A stretch of 8,631 nt of DNA from Akkermansiaceae bacterium UBA7890 (GTDB lineage: Bacteria > Verrucomicrobiota > Verrucomicrobiia > Verrucomicrobiales > Akkermansiaceae). Where the stretch lies: positions 1-8,631 of the forward strand of contig DLRK01000155.1 of assembly GCA_002501065.1 (NCBI GenBank), read 5' to 3'. The notes under the pieces are model-generated. The model ran no database searches and was not told the DNA's origin. It saw only the letters and a list, made by a program, of their open reading frames with translations. Made by a program: the position numbers and the translations under genes. Below are positions 1-6,485 of the stretch, piece by piece (position 1 is the stretch's first letter; each line of letters starts with the position of its first letter).

Positions 1-240
1 GCCATGGAGAACGATCAACTGCCGCTGGAAGACCTGGTGGCTCACTACGAGAAAGGTGCAGGACTGCTCCGGCATTGTGAGAAGGTCCTCTCCTCCGCCA
101 AAGAACGCATCGATTTGATCGAGGTGGGCAACTCATCTGAAAAGGATCTGGCATCCGCCCCGGAAGAAGATGATGCTTCTCCGAGTCCCGACAGCTCCCC
201 GGCCGCCGAATCCCTCGACGATGACATCCGACTCCTCTAG
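1..240 (+). CDS. xseB: Exodeoxyribonuclease VII small subunit, 3' part (5' end outside window)
   Basis: XseB is the small subunit of exonuclease VII. Several copies bind one XseA to form a cytoplasmic nuclease that degrades single-stranded DNA from either end during repair. The visible part matches the second half of the family's helical hairpin: residues LPLEDLVAHYEKG and then GLLRHCEKVLSSAKERI correspond to the usual 'LPLEESLxLYExGxxLxxxCxxxLxxAExKI' pattern. The frame is open to the window edge, and family members carry about 20 more residues before this point (the PSFEEALxxLExIVxxLE segment), so the ATG at 4 is probably internal and the gene starts upstream. After the conserved helix comes an acidic, Ser/Pro-rich tail of about 38 residues, likely disordered. 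The 3' end overlaps dxs by 20 bp, suggesting co-transcription and coupled translation. xseA would be expected upstream but cannot be seen. Confidence 0.88.
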   Translation, partial: AMENDQLPLEDLVAHYEKGAGLLRHCEKVLSSAKERIDLIEVGNSSEKDLASAPEEDDASPSPDSSPAAESLDDDIRLL

Positions 241-2134
241 TTCGCGGCCTGCTCCCGAGACCTCCCTCCTCTCTGATCTCAACGGTCCGGAGGATTTACA
301 AGCCCTGGATGACGACCAGCTGGTACCGCTTGCGGAGGAAATCCGTGAAGTTCTCATCCGAACCCTGTCCCGCACCGGCGGCCACCTCGGACCCAACCTC
401 GGAGTGGTGGAACTCACCATCGCGCTCCACCGCGTTTTCAACACTCCAGCCGACAAGTTTATAATGGATGTCTCCCATCAGGGTTACGTCCATAAGATGT
501 TGACCGGTCGGGGTGGTCGGATCGAGTCCATCCGCCAGTATGAGGGACTCAATGGATTTCTCCTGCGCACCGAATCGGAACACGATTGCTACGGCGCCGG
601 CCATGCCGGGACTGCACTCTCCGCCGCCCTCGGAATGGCTGCCGCCCGCGACCTCAAGGGAGGTGAGGAGCATGTAGTCGCAATTGCGGGTGACGCCGCC
701 TTCACCTGTGGCCCGACTCTGGAAGCACTCAACAATATCGAGGGAACCACCAAACGATTCATCGTGATCCTCAACGACAACGAGTGGTCCATCGATAAAA
801 ACGTGGGAGCCATCGCCAAGTACTTCAATGCCCTGCAAACCAACAAGGCCTATTCAGGCGTACGCCAGAAGGCCGCTGACTTCGCCTCGAGGGTCGGCCC
901 AGGTGTCCGGCGACTTGCTCACAAGATCGAGCGCAGTGCCAAGAACCTCCTCTTTCCCAACGTTCTTTTTGAGAAGTTTGGCGTGCGTTACTTCGGCCCC
1001 CTTGATGGACACAACCTGCCCCTTCTGGTCAGAACTTTTGATTACCTGAAGGATCAGGAGGAACCCGTCATCCTGCACATCATCACTGAAAAGGGACGAG
1101 GCTATAAACCGGCCCTTGACAAGCCCGGCAAGTTTCATGGGCTCGGCCCCTACAACGTGGAGGATGGTTCCACCCGCGGGGACGGCACGCCATCCTACTC
1201 TGAAGTCTTCGGACGCACTGTCACCAACCTGGCGAAGAAGGACGAGAAAATCGTGGCAATCACTGCCGCCATGCCCGGCGGCACCAAACTTGAGATCTTC
1301 AAGGAGGAGATCCCGGAACGTTACTTCGACGTCGGGATCGCTGAGGAACACGCCGCCCTCTTCGCCTGTGGACTGGCCACCCAGGGCCTCAAACCCTTCC
1401 TTGCCATCTACTCCACCTTCATGCAACGGGCCTACGACATGATCATACATGACATGGCCCTGCAGGAACTCCCCGTCCGACTCTGCATGGATCGCGGGGG
1501 ACTCTCCGGAGACGATGGACCGACTCACCATGGACTCTTCGATATCGGCTACCTGCGCCACATCCCCAACATCGTGCACATGCAACCCATTGACGAAGAC
1601 GAGTTCGTCGACATGCTCTGGACCATGGCGCACTATGAGAATGGCCCGATCGCCGTTCGCTATCCACGTGGCGCGGGCACAGGGGCTCAACCCAAGGAGA
1701 AACCCCGCCTCCTTGAGATCGGCAAGGGAGAACTCATTCACGACGGTTGCGATGTGGCCCTCATCGGTCTCGGAGCCGTCCACGATCTCGCCGTGGAAGC
1801 CAGGGCAACACTGGAAGCTCGGGGCTACTCGGCAGCCCTCGTCAACCCGCGTTTCATCAAGCCGCTGGACAAAGAACTCATCCTGGATGTAGCCAGGCGC
1901 TGCAAGGTGATCTGCACCTTCGAGGACCATGTCATCAAGAATGGATTCGGCGCGTCCGTCATCGAATGCCTCCACGACGCCAGAATCGACACCCCGGTCG
2001 AGCGGGTGGGCTGGCCGGACGAATTTGTCGAACACGGCAAAGTCGACATCCTCCGCGACAAGCACGGCATCACCTCCGATGCTGCGGTGGAGAAAGTCCT
2101 CCCCCACCTCCCCCGCAAGGCGGCTACTGCGTAG
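221..2134 (+). CDS. dxs: 1-deoxy-D-xylulose-5-phosphate synthase
   Basis: DXS condenses pyruvate and glyceraldehyde 3-phosphate into 1-deoxy-D-xylulose 5-phosphate, the first step of the MEP isoprenoid pathway, using thiamine diphosphate and Mg2+ in the cytoplasm. From the ATG at 221 the protein has 637 aa, within the family range. Visible landmarks are the conserved His55 in GGHLGPNLGVVEL; DVSHQ (His86); GAGH (His128); the Mg/ThDP site Asp158 with Asn187 exactly 29 residues later; the catalytic Glu375 in IAEEHA; DRGGLSGDDGPTHHG; YPRG (Arg483); and a C-terminal transketolase domain. The usual GDGA is GDAA here, probably a lineage variant. The ATG at 221 was chosen because it sits 16 residues before the first conserved segment (LLSDLNGPEDL). 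ATGs at 170 and 173 add a low-complexity extension that is only a shifted reading of xseB, although a purine run (GGAAG) lies before them. No good Shine-Dalgarno precedes 221; coupling to xseB translation is likely. Confidence 0.96.
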   Translation: MTSDSSSSRPAPETSLLSDLNGPEDLQALDDDQLVPLAEEIREVLIRTLSRTGGHLGPNLGVVELTIALHRVFNTPADKFIMDVSHQGYVHKMLTGRGGRIESIRQYEGLNGFLLRTESEHDCYGAGHAGTALSAALGMAAARDLKGGEEHVVAIAGDAAFTCGPTLEALNNIEGTTKRFIVILNDNEWSIDKNVGAIAKYFNALQTNKAYSGVRQKAADFASRVGPGVRRLAHKIERSAKNLLFPNVLFEKFGVRYFGPLDGHNLPLLVRTFDYLKDQEEPVILHIITEKGRGYKPALDKPGKFHGLGPYNVEDGSTRGDGTPSYSEVFGRTVTNLAKKDEKIVAITAAMPGGTKLEIFKEEIPERYFDVGIAEEHAALFACGLATQGLKPFLAIYSTFMQRAYDMIIHDMALQELPVRLCMDRGGLSGDDGPTHHGLFDIGYLRHIPNIVHMQPIDEDEFVDMLWTMAHYENGPIAVRYPRGAGTGAQPKEKPRLLEIGKGELIHDGCDVALIGLGAVHDLAVEARATLEARGYSAALVNPRFIKPLDKELILDVARRCKVICTFEDHVIKNGFGASVIECLHDARIDTPVERVGWPDEFVEHGKVDILRDKHGITSDAAVEKVLPHLPRKAATA

Positions 2135-2286
2135 ACCCGAAATGCTGGCTGCTTCCCCGTGCTCCGCTGCACCTGGCGCCATGCCTCAATCGTGGAGAAA
2201 CAGGCCGGATAGTCCACCGAATGGATCCGCGTGGGAATACCATCTGCAGCGTTGGATCGCCCCTCATTTCCGCGTAACGTGCTGCT

Positions 2287-4536
2287 GTGCCAACCGCCGC
2301 GAAAGTCCTGATCGATGGCCCCTCGGAACTCATCTTTGACTACTCTGTCCCGAAGGAGGTGACCGCCCTCCCCGGTTGCCGCGTGCGTGTGCCCCTCCGC
2401 AACAAGTCGGCCACTGGCACCATCCTGAGTGTCGCAGAGAACGGGACCGTGGACTTTGAACTGAAGCCCATAAACTCTCTCATCGACCCCGAACCACTGA
2501 TCACGGAAAAACTGATCCAACTCGCCCAGTGGATGGCAACCTATTACGGCACGCCCCTCGAACAGATCATGCGTTCGCTTCTGCCCGGCGCGGTGCGCCA
2601 GGAGACACACTCCGCCAAAACACGCCAGGTGGCCGAACTTGTGCAAATTCCCGACGAGGAGACCCTCGAAAAACTCTCCCGTCGTGCCTCGCGTCAGCAT
2701 GCTATTCTTCAACTACTCAAGGATTCCGGTCCCATCCCGATCACTGAGCTGGGTGGTGCTTCAGTGCGCCCCAGCGTAAAATCCCTCCAGGAAGCTGGCT
2801 ACATCACGGTGAGGAACGAGGAAGTCCGCCGCGATCCCGATGCCGGGGATGAATTCCTGGAGAGCAAACCCCACAAGCTCAATGAGGGACAAGGTGCTGC
2901 CTACAAAGCCATCTGTCATGCCATCGATGCCTCCCTCGACCGTAAAACCGGAACTGAAGACCCGGCCTCCTCCCCGAAACCCATCCTTCTGCACGGGGTC
3001 ACCGGGTCGGGGAAAACCGAAGTATATCTCCAGGCCGCCCAGCACTGTCTGGACCGCGGAAAATCTGTCCTTGTCCTCGTCCCCGAGATCGCTCTCACCC
3101 CCCAGACCGTTCAGCATTTCAAATCGCGCTTCTCCGCCTTGCAGGACCAGGTCGCCGTACTGCACTCGCATCTCTCGCAAGGCGAGCGCTTCGACGAGTG
3201 GCACCGCATTCGGAAGGGAGAAGCGAAAGTGGTCGTCGGCGCACGCTCCGCTATCTTCGCTCCCCTGCCCAGACCAGGCCTCATCATCGTCGATGAGGAA
3301 CACGAGAATACCTACAAGCAGGAAAATCCGCCCAAATATCAGGGCCGCGACCTGGCAGTGGTGCGTGCCCATCTGGAACGCTGCCCCGTGATCCTCGGGT
3401 CGGCCACTCCGTCCCTGGAGTCCTTTCAGAATGCTCAATCCGGCAAATACGACCTGGTGGGCCTGCCCGAACGCGCAGACGGCCAATCCCTGCCGCTCAT
3501 CCGTATCGTGGATATGCGAACCGAGACGCGCAAACACAAGGGCGGTCCCACCATCCTCTCTGATCGCCTCCGCATGGACATGGAGAAGAAACTGGAAGAA
3601 GGACAGCAGGTCATCCTCTTTCTCAACCGCCGCGGCTTCGCCCGCTCTCTCCAGTGTCCCAGCTGTGGTCACGTTTGCGAATGCCAGCATTGCACCGTGC
3701 CCCTCACCTACCACCGGACCGAAGAACGGTTGATCTGTCACCTCTGCGGATACCAGTCCATCGTCCCCCGCGCCTGCCCCAAATGCCAGGACCGCTCCAT
3801 CCTCCTCCAGGGCTACGGAACGCAGAAAGTTGAAGAAGTTCTTCGCAAAGTATTTCCACGCTCCCGGCTGGCTCGCCTGGATGCTGATACCGCCCGCAAA
3901 AAGAATGCGGTGCGCGACATCCTGCGGGATTTCCGTGCCTGCAGGATCGACATCCTCCTTGGCACCCAGATGATCGCCAAGGGGCTCGACTTTCCCAACG
4001 TCACCCTGGCGGGCATCCTCAACGCTGACCTTTCACTTCATGCCCCCGACTTCAGGGCTGGTGAGCGCACCTTTCAACTGCTCACCCAGGTGGCGGGCCG
4101 TTCCGGGCGTGGCGAGATGGAGGGCGAAGTGGTGATCCAGACCTTCACTCCCCATTCTCCCTCCGTTCAGTTCGCGCGCCATCACGACTACGAGGGATTC
4201 GCTGACCAGGAATTTGATTTCCGTCGCCAGTTCGATTTCCCCCCCTTCAGTCACGCTGCCCTTCTCACCAGCAAGTGCAGTCACGAACGTCTGGCCGAGT
4301 TCACCCTGCAAAATCTCCACCAGCGCCTCTCCAAAGACCTTCCCTCCGGCATCGAACTCGGAGTGCCCAATCCGGCCCCCACTCCCAAGGCGCATGGCCT
4401 CTTCCGTTTCCAACTCCTCCTTAAATCGACCAACCCGCGCACCCTCTCCAGGCACGTGCAAAAGGTCCTCGCCGCCACCACGCTCCCGGAAGAGGTTACC
4501 ATTGTCTTTGACATGGACGCCTACGACTTCGGTTAG
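2287..4536 (+). CDS. priA: Primosomal protein N' (replication restart helicase PriA)
   Basis: PriA recognises stalled forks and D-loops, unwinds DNA 3'->5' and starts reloading of the replicative helicase. The protein has 749 aa, close to the E. coli length (732). In order it shows a 3'-DNA-binding domain (about 1-100, with FDYSVPKEV and GCRVRVPL); a winged-helix region; helicase lobe 1 with Walker A GVTGSGKT (Lys243) and the DEEH box (336-339); GSATPSLES; then the Cys-rich zinc domain and the second helicase lobe (GTQMIAKGLDFPNVTL, QVAGRSGRG). All eight expected zinc ligands are present as pairs 457/460, 466/469, 484/487 and 497/500, with one extra Cys464. The C-terminus ends VFDMDAYDFG where many PriAs have a VDVDP-like motif. 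The GTG at 2287 is the only plausible start: an in-frame TAA lies at 2275-2277, and the protein begins right at the conserved domain. No Shine-Dalgarno is visible. It lies 152 bp after dxs, so it may be a separate unit or a distal operon gene. Confidence 0.96.
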   Translation: MPTAAKVLIDGPSELIFDYSVPKEVTALPGCRVRVPLRNKSATGTILSVAENGTVDFELKPINSLIDPEPLITEKLIQLAQWMATYYGTPLEQIMRSLLPGAVRQETHSAKTRQVAELVQIPDEETLEKLSRRASRQHAILQLLKDSGPIPITELGGASVRPSVKSLQEAGYITVRNEEVRRDPDAGDEFLESKPHKLNEGQGAAYKAICHAIDASLDRKTGTEDPASSPKPILLHGVTGSGKTEVYLQAAQHCLDRGKSVLVLVPEIALTPQTVQHFKSRFSALQDQVAVLHSHLSQGERFDEWHRIRKGEAKVVVGARSAIFAPLPRPGLIIVDEEHENTYKQENPPKYQGRDLAVVRAHLERCPVILGSATPSLESFQNAQSGKYDLVGLPERADGQSLPLIRIVDMRTETRKHKGGPTILSDRLRMDMEKKLEEGQQVILFLNRRGFARSLQCPSCGHVCECQHCTVPLTYHRTEERLICHLCGYQSIVPRACPKCQDRSILLQGYGTQKVEEVLRKVFPRSRLARLDADTARKKNAVRDILRDFRACRIDILLGTQMIAKGLDFPNVTLAGILNADLSLHAPDFRAGERTFQLLTQVAGRSGRGEMEGEVVIQTFTPHSPSVQFARHHDYEGFADQEFDFRRQFDFPPFSHAALLTSKCSHERLAEFTLQNLHQRLSKDLPSGIELGVPNPAPTPKAHGLFRFQLLLKSTNPRTLSRHVQKVLAATTLPEEVTIVFDMDAYDFG

Positions 4537-4576
4537 GCGACACGGACGACAGTCCCTTTTTCTCTCTCCCCTTTTC

Positions 4577-4598
4577 GGGATTCCCCCGAAGGAATCCC
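4577..4598 (+). terminator. Perfect 8-bp hairpin after priA, possible terminator without U-tract
   Basis: GGGATTCC (4577-4584) pairs perfectly with GGAATCCC (4591-4598) around a 6-nt loop, CCCGAA. It starts 40 nt after the priA stop codon. It is not followed by a T-run; instead a pyrimidine-rich stretch with T-tracts precedes it. It is therefore not a classical intrinsic terminator, and could be an mRNA 3'-end stabiliser or a factor-dependent termination site. The position, between priA and a new gene pair, supports a transcript boundary. Confidence 0.4.
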
Positions 4599-4644
4599 TG
4601 CCTTCAACATGCAACCTGTACATCAGTCATTCCCGGTTCTTATT

Positions 4645-4683
4645 TAAGCAGCCCTAAGCAATGTTAATATTCTGTTAATACTC
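4645..4683. promoter_or_regulatory. A+T-rich cluster of short direct repeats, candidate operator/promoter
   Basis: Two adjacent pairs of direct repeats lie just upstream of the zinc-ribbon gene. TAAGCA occurs at 4645-4650 and 4655-4660 (10-bp spacing). TGTTAATATTC at 4662-4672 is followed immediately by TGTTAATACTC at 4673-4683 (11-bp tandem repeat, 10 of 11 identical). The stretch is far more A+T-rich than its surroundings. One-turn spacing is what a dimeric regulator binding one face of the helix would need. Read on the minus strand, the second pair is TTAACA-N5-TTAACA, the arrangement known for PhoP/PhoB-family response regulators; that resemblance is an inference. The TAATAT and TAATAC hexamers inside could also serve as -10 elements, but I see no matching -35. 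Confidence 0.4.
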
Positions 4684-4697
4684 CGGCGACCTGATAG

Positions 4698-5660
4698 GTG
4701 GTGACTGCTCAACTGCCACCCTTGGAGCCCGGTCCGCATCCCTCGGATGCCGACCACATAATCCAGCCCTCCTTGCTCATGGACGCTACGACCGGGGAAT
4801 CCGTCACCATCAACTTCTTCTGCTCCACCTGCGGGAAAATCCTGAATGGACCACCCGACAACCGCATCGCCTGTTCTTCGTGTCTTATCGGGATCCCGAT
4901 CCCCACCAGTGCATCCGAAGAGTCTGGCAAGGTTCTGCATCCCGGAGACGGGGAAATCTTCAAGTTCTTCTGCGGTCACTGTGAGCAGAAATTCTCCAGC
5001 CCGGTTGGATTCGCGGGCAAGCGGTTCAATTGCCCGATCTGCTCGAAGAAGAATGTTGTCCCCGGTCCGCACTCCGTAGCTCCTGCACAGGAGATCCCAT
5101 TCTCCTCTGCGGTCCCCGCACGAGATGAGTTCTTCCCGAAATTCGAATTGGAGCCCTGCGCGGCAAACCCGGCATCCGGGCAACCCGAACAATTGCTCCT
5201 CCTCGATGAGACATGCCATGCAGTTGCAGCCGCACCCCGGGGAAAGAAAATGCACGGGGAGGAGGCCAAGATGAATCCCACTTCGGCGGAAACCGACCGG
5301 AAACCAGTGCAGAACCAGGATCGTTGCCTCGACAACCCATATACGGAGGAATGCTCCAACGAGGAACTCGAATCAGTGGACACCCAACCCATTCGCATCA
5401 CCCACACCGGCAATGGTGGAGATCGCACCATTCTTCCCCGGCACAGGGTCGAGGAAGAACCCCATGAACTCATTCCCATTCGCCTGGGAGAAGAGAAGGG
5501 GGCCCTGCCGCCCCCCAGAGTCAGGCAACCGGACTTCATCGCCGGAAACGGATCCGGTCTCTTCCCCGACCCTGGCCCGAAGGACGATTCCTTTGATCGC
5601 CTCTTCGGCGATGACATTGAAATCGAGAAAATCTTCCCGGGAACAGAGACACAGGTGTAG
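4698..5660 (+). CDS. Hypothetical protein with two CxxC zinc ribbons and a long disordered tail
   Basis: I do not recognise a named family. The N-terminal third has two zinc-ribbon-like modules: Cys42/45 with Cys59/62, and Cys92/95 with Cys112/115. The second (FFCGHCEQKFSSPVGFAGKR then CPIC) fits the 'CxxC...G..Cxx C' ribbons common in Verrucomicrobia and Planctomycetes proteins. Residues from about 125 to 320 are rich in Glu, Asp, Pro, Ser and Gly, with no recognisable domain, signal peptide or membrane segment, so the tail is probably disordered. It holds two similar short patches (QPIRI at 230-234 and IPIRL at 259-263) and ends with an acidic/aromatic segment (SFDRLFGDDIEIEKIF). The protein has 320 aa from GTG 4698, which directly follows an in-frame TAG. 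Other starts are GTG 4701 and ATG 4779 (293 aa, still including both ribbons); none has a good Shine-Dalgarno. The stop is 14 bp before the EEP gene, so the two are probably co-transcribed. Nucleic-acid or protein binding is possible but unproven. Confidence 0.75.
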   Translation: MVTAQLPPLEPGPHPSDADHIIQPSLLMDATTGESVTINFFCSTCGKILNGPPDNRIACSSCLIGIPIPTSASEESGKVLHPGDGEIFKFFCGHCEQKFSSPVGFAGKRFNCPICSKKNVVPGPHSVAPAQEIPFSSAVPARDEFFPKFELEPCAANPASGQPEQLLLLDETCHAVAAAPRGKKMHGEEAKMNPTSAETDRKPVQNQDRCLDNPYTEECSNEELESVDTQPIRITHTGNGGDRTILPRHRVEEEPHELIPIRLGEEKGALPPPRVRQPDFIAGNGSGLFPDPGPKDDSFDRLFGDDIEIEKIFPGTETQV

Positions 5661-5674
5661 AGCAGGGATCCAAA

Positions 5675-6478
5675 GTGAACGATCGCCACATGTTCCGTTT
5701 TTTGACCAGTCTCTTTCTCGTCGCCTGTGCCTTCCTCACCGGCAACCCCTCTCTCCAGGCGACAGAGACCACCACGATCCGACTGGTTTCCTACAACATC
5801 AAGCACGGCCGTGGCATGGACAGCAAGGTGAACCTGAAGCGAATCGCATCAGTACTCCGCAAGATCAAGCCGGACCTGGTGGCCCTTCAGGAAATCGATC
5901 ACACCTGTACTCGATCCGGAAAAGTCAATCAGGCCGCAACCCTGGGAAACCTTCTCGGCATGCATCATCGGTTCGGGAAATTCATGGACTTCCAGGGAGG
6001 CCAATACGGGCTTGCGATCCTCTCCCGCTTTCCCGTCCAGAAATCTGTTCGACATCAACTCGCCCCCGGCGCGGAACCACGCTGTGCACTGGAAGTCATG
6101 GTGCGCCCAACTCCTTCCGGTCCGCTCCTCTCCTTTGTCAGTATTCACAACGACTGGACCCGGGAACCCTTCCGGGTAGCGCAGGTAAACGACCTCATAA
6201 TGGGCCTTACCGGACGCAAGCATCCCGTCATCCTGGCGGGCGACTTCAATGCCGAACCGGAGGCGGGATCGCTGGCAAAGCTCAAGGCCTCGGGCTTCAC
6301 CATTCTTGCCAAGAAAAACGGCGCCAAGACCTTCCCCTCTCCGTCCCCCAGGGTCGAGATCGATTACTTCATGACGCGGGGAATCGTCTTTGGAACTCCG
6401 CCGCTCACCCACGTGCTCGATGAGCGCCTCGCCTCCGATCATCGCCCCATCGTGATGGAACTCCCCCTGCCGCAGTAA
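5675..6478 (+). CDS. Exported endonuclease/exonuclease/phosphatase (EEP) family protein
   Basis: EEP enzymes (DNase I / exonuclease III / sphingomyelinase fold) cleave phosphodiester or phosphomonoester bonds with Mg2+. All hallmark residues are visible: Asn41 (YNIKHG), Glu73 (LQEID), Tyr111 (GGQYGLAILSRFP), His158 and Asp160 (SIHNDW), Asp190 and Asn192 (GDFNAEP), Asp230 (EIDYF), and Asp255-His256 (ASDHRPI). The N-terminus is an export signal: short basic start, hydrophobic stretch 9-23, and a possible cleavage after Ala29 (SLQA|TE). A lipobox-like LVAC (15-18) offers a lipoprotein alternative. The mature protein should act in the periplasm or outside; substrate (nucleic acid, phospholipid, inositol phosphate or other) cannot be told. 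The GTG start at 5675 has AGGG at 5664-5667, 7 nt upstream, the best ribosome-binding candidate in the window; ATG 5690 is the alternative. It lies 14 bp after the zinc-ribbon gene, probably in one operon, and ends 7 bp from the convergent SMP-30 gene. Confidence 0.92.
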   Translation: MNDRHMFRFLTSLFLVACAFLTGNPSLQATETTTIRLVSYNIKHGRGMDSKVNLKRIASVLRKIKPDLVALQEIDHTCTRSGKVNQAATLGNLLGMHHRFGKFMDFQGGQYGLAILSRFPVQKSVRHQLAPGAEPRCALEVMVRPTPSGPLLSFVSIHNDWTREPFRVAQVNDLIMGLTGRKHPVILAGDFNAEPEAGSLAKLKASGFTILAKKNGAKTFPSPSPRVEIDYFMTRGIVFGTPPLTHVLDERLASDHRPIVMELPLPQ

Positions 6479-6485
6479 CTCCCAG

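Noticed and set aside
854..2182. Long open frame on the minus strand (442 codons) antisense to dxs
   Set aside because: dxs is unmistakable on the plus strand. The antisense product has no recognisable motif and follows from the high G/C third-position bias of dxs.
2252..2280. Promoter-like TTGGAT, 17 bp, TAACGT just before priA
   Set aside because: Each hexamer matches only about half of the sigma-70 consensus, and the start point would fall on the GTG itself, requiring a leaderless mRNA.
2135..2286. dxs-priA spacer inspected for a small gene, terminator or RNA
   Set aside because: No stable hairpin with a T-run, no frame with coding character and no recognisable RNA motif was found.
1825..2712. 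Minus-strand open frame of 295 codons spanning the dxs-priA junction
   Set aside because: It overlaps two clear plus-strand genes and its translation has no domain-like pattern.
2761..3741. Minus-strand open frame of 326 codons inside priA
   Set aside because: It is a mirror of the conserved PriA helicase region; no independent coding evidence.
5413..6423. Plus-strand open frame of 336 codons overlapping the zinc-ribbon tail and most of the EEP gene
   Set aside because: The EEP frame carries a full set of catalytic motifs; the overlapping frame is Arg/Pro/Ser-rich and motif-free, typical of an out-of-frame shadow.
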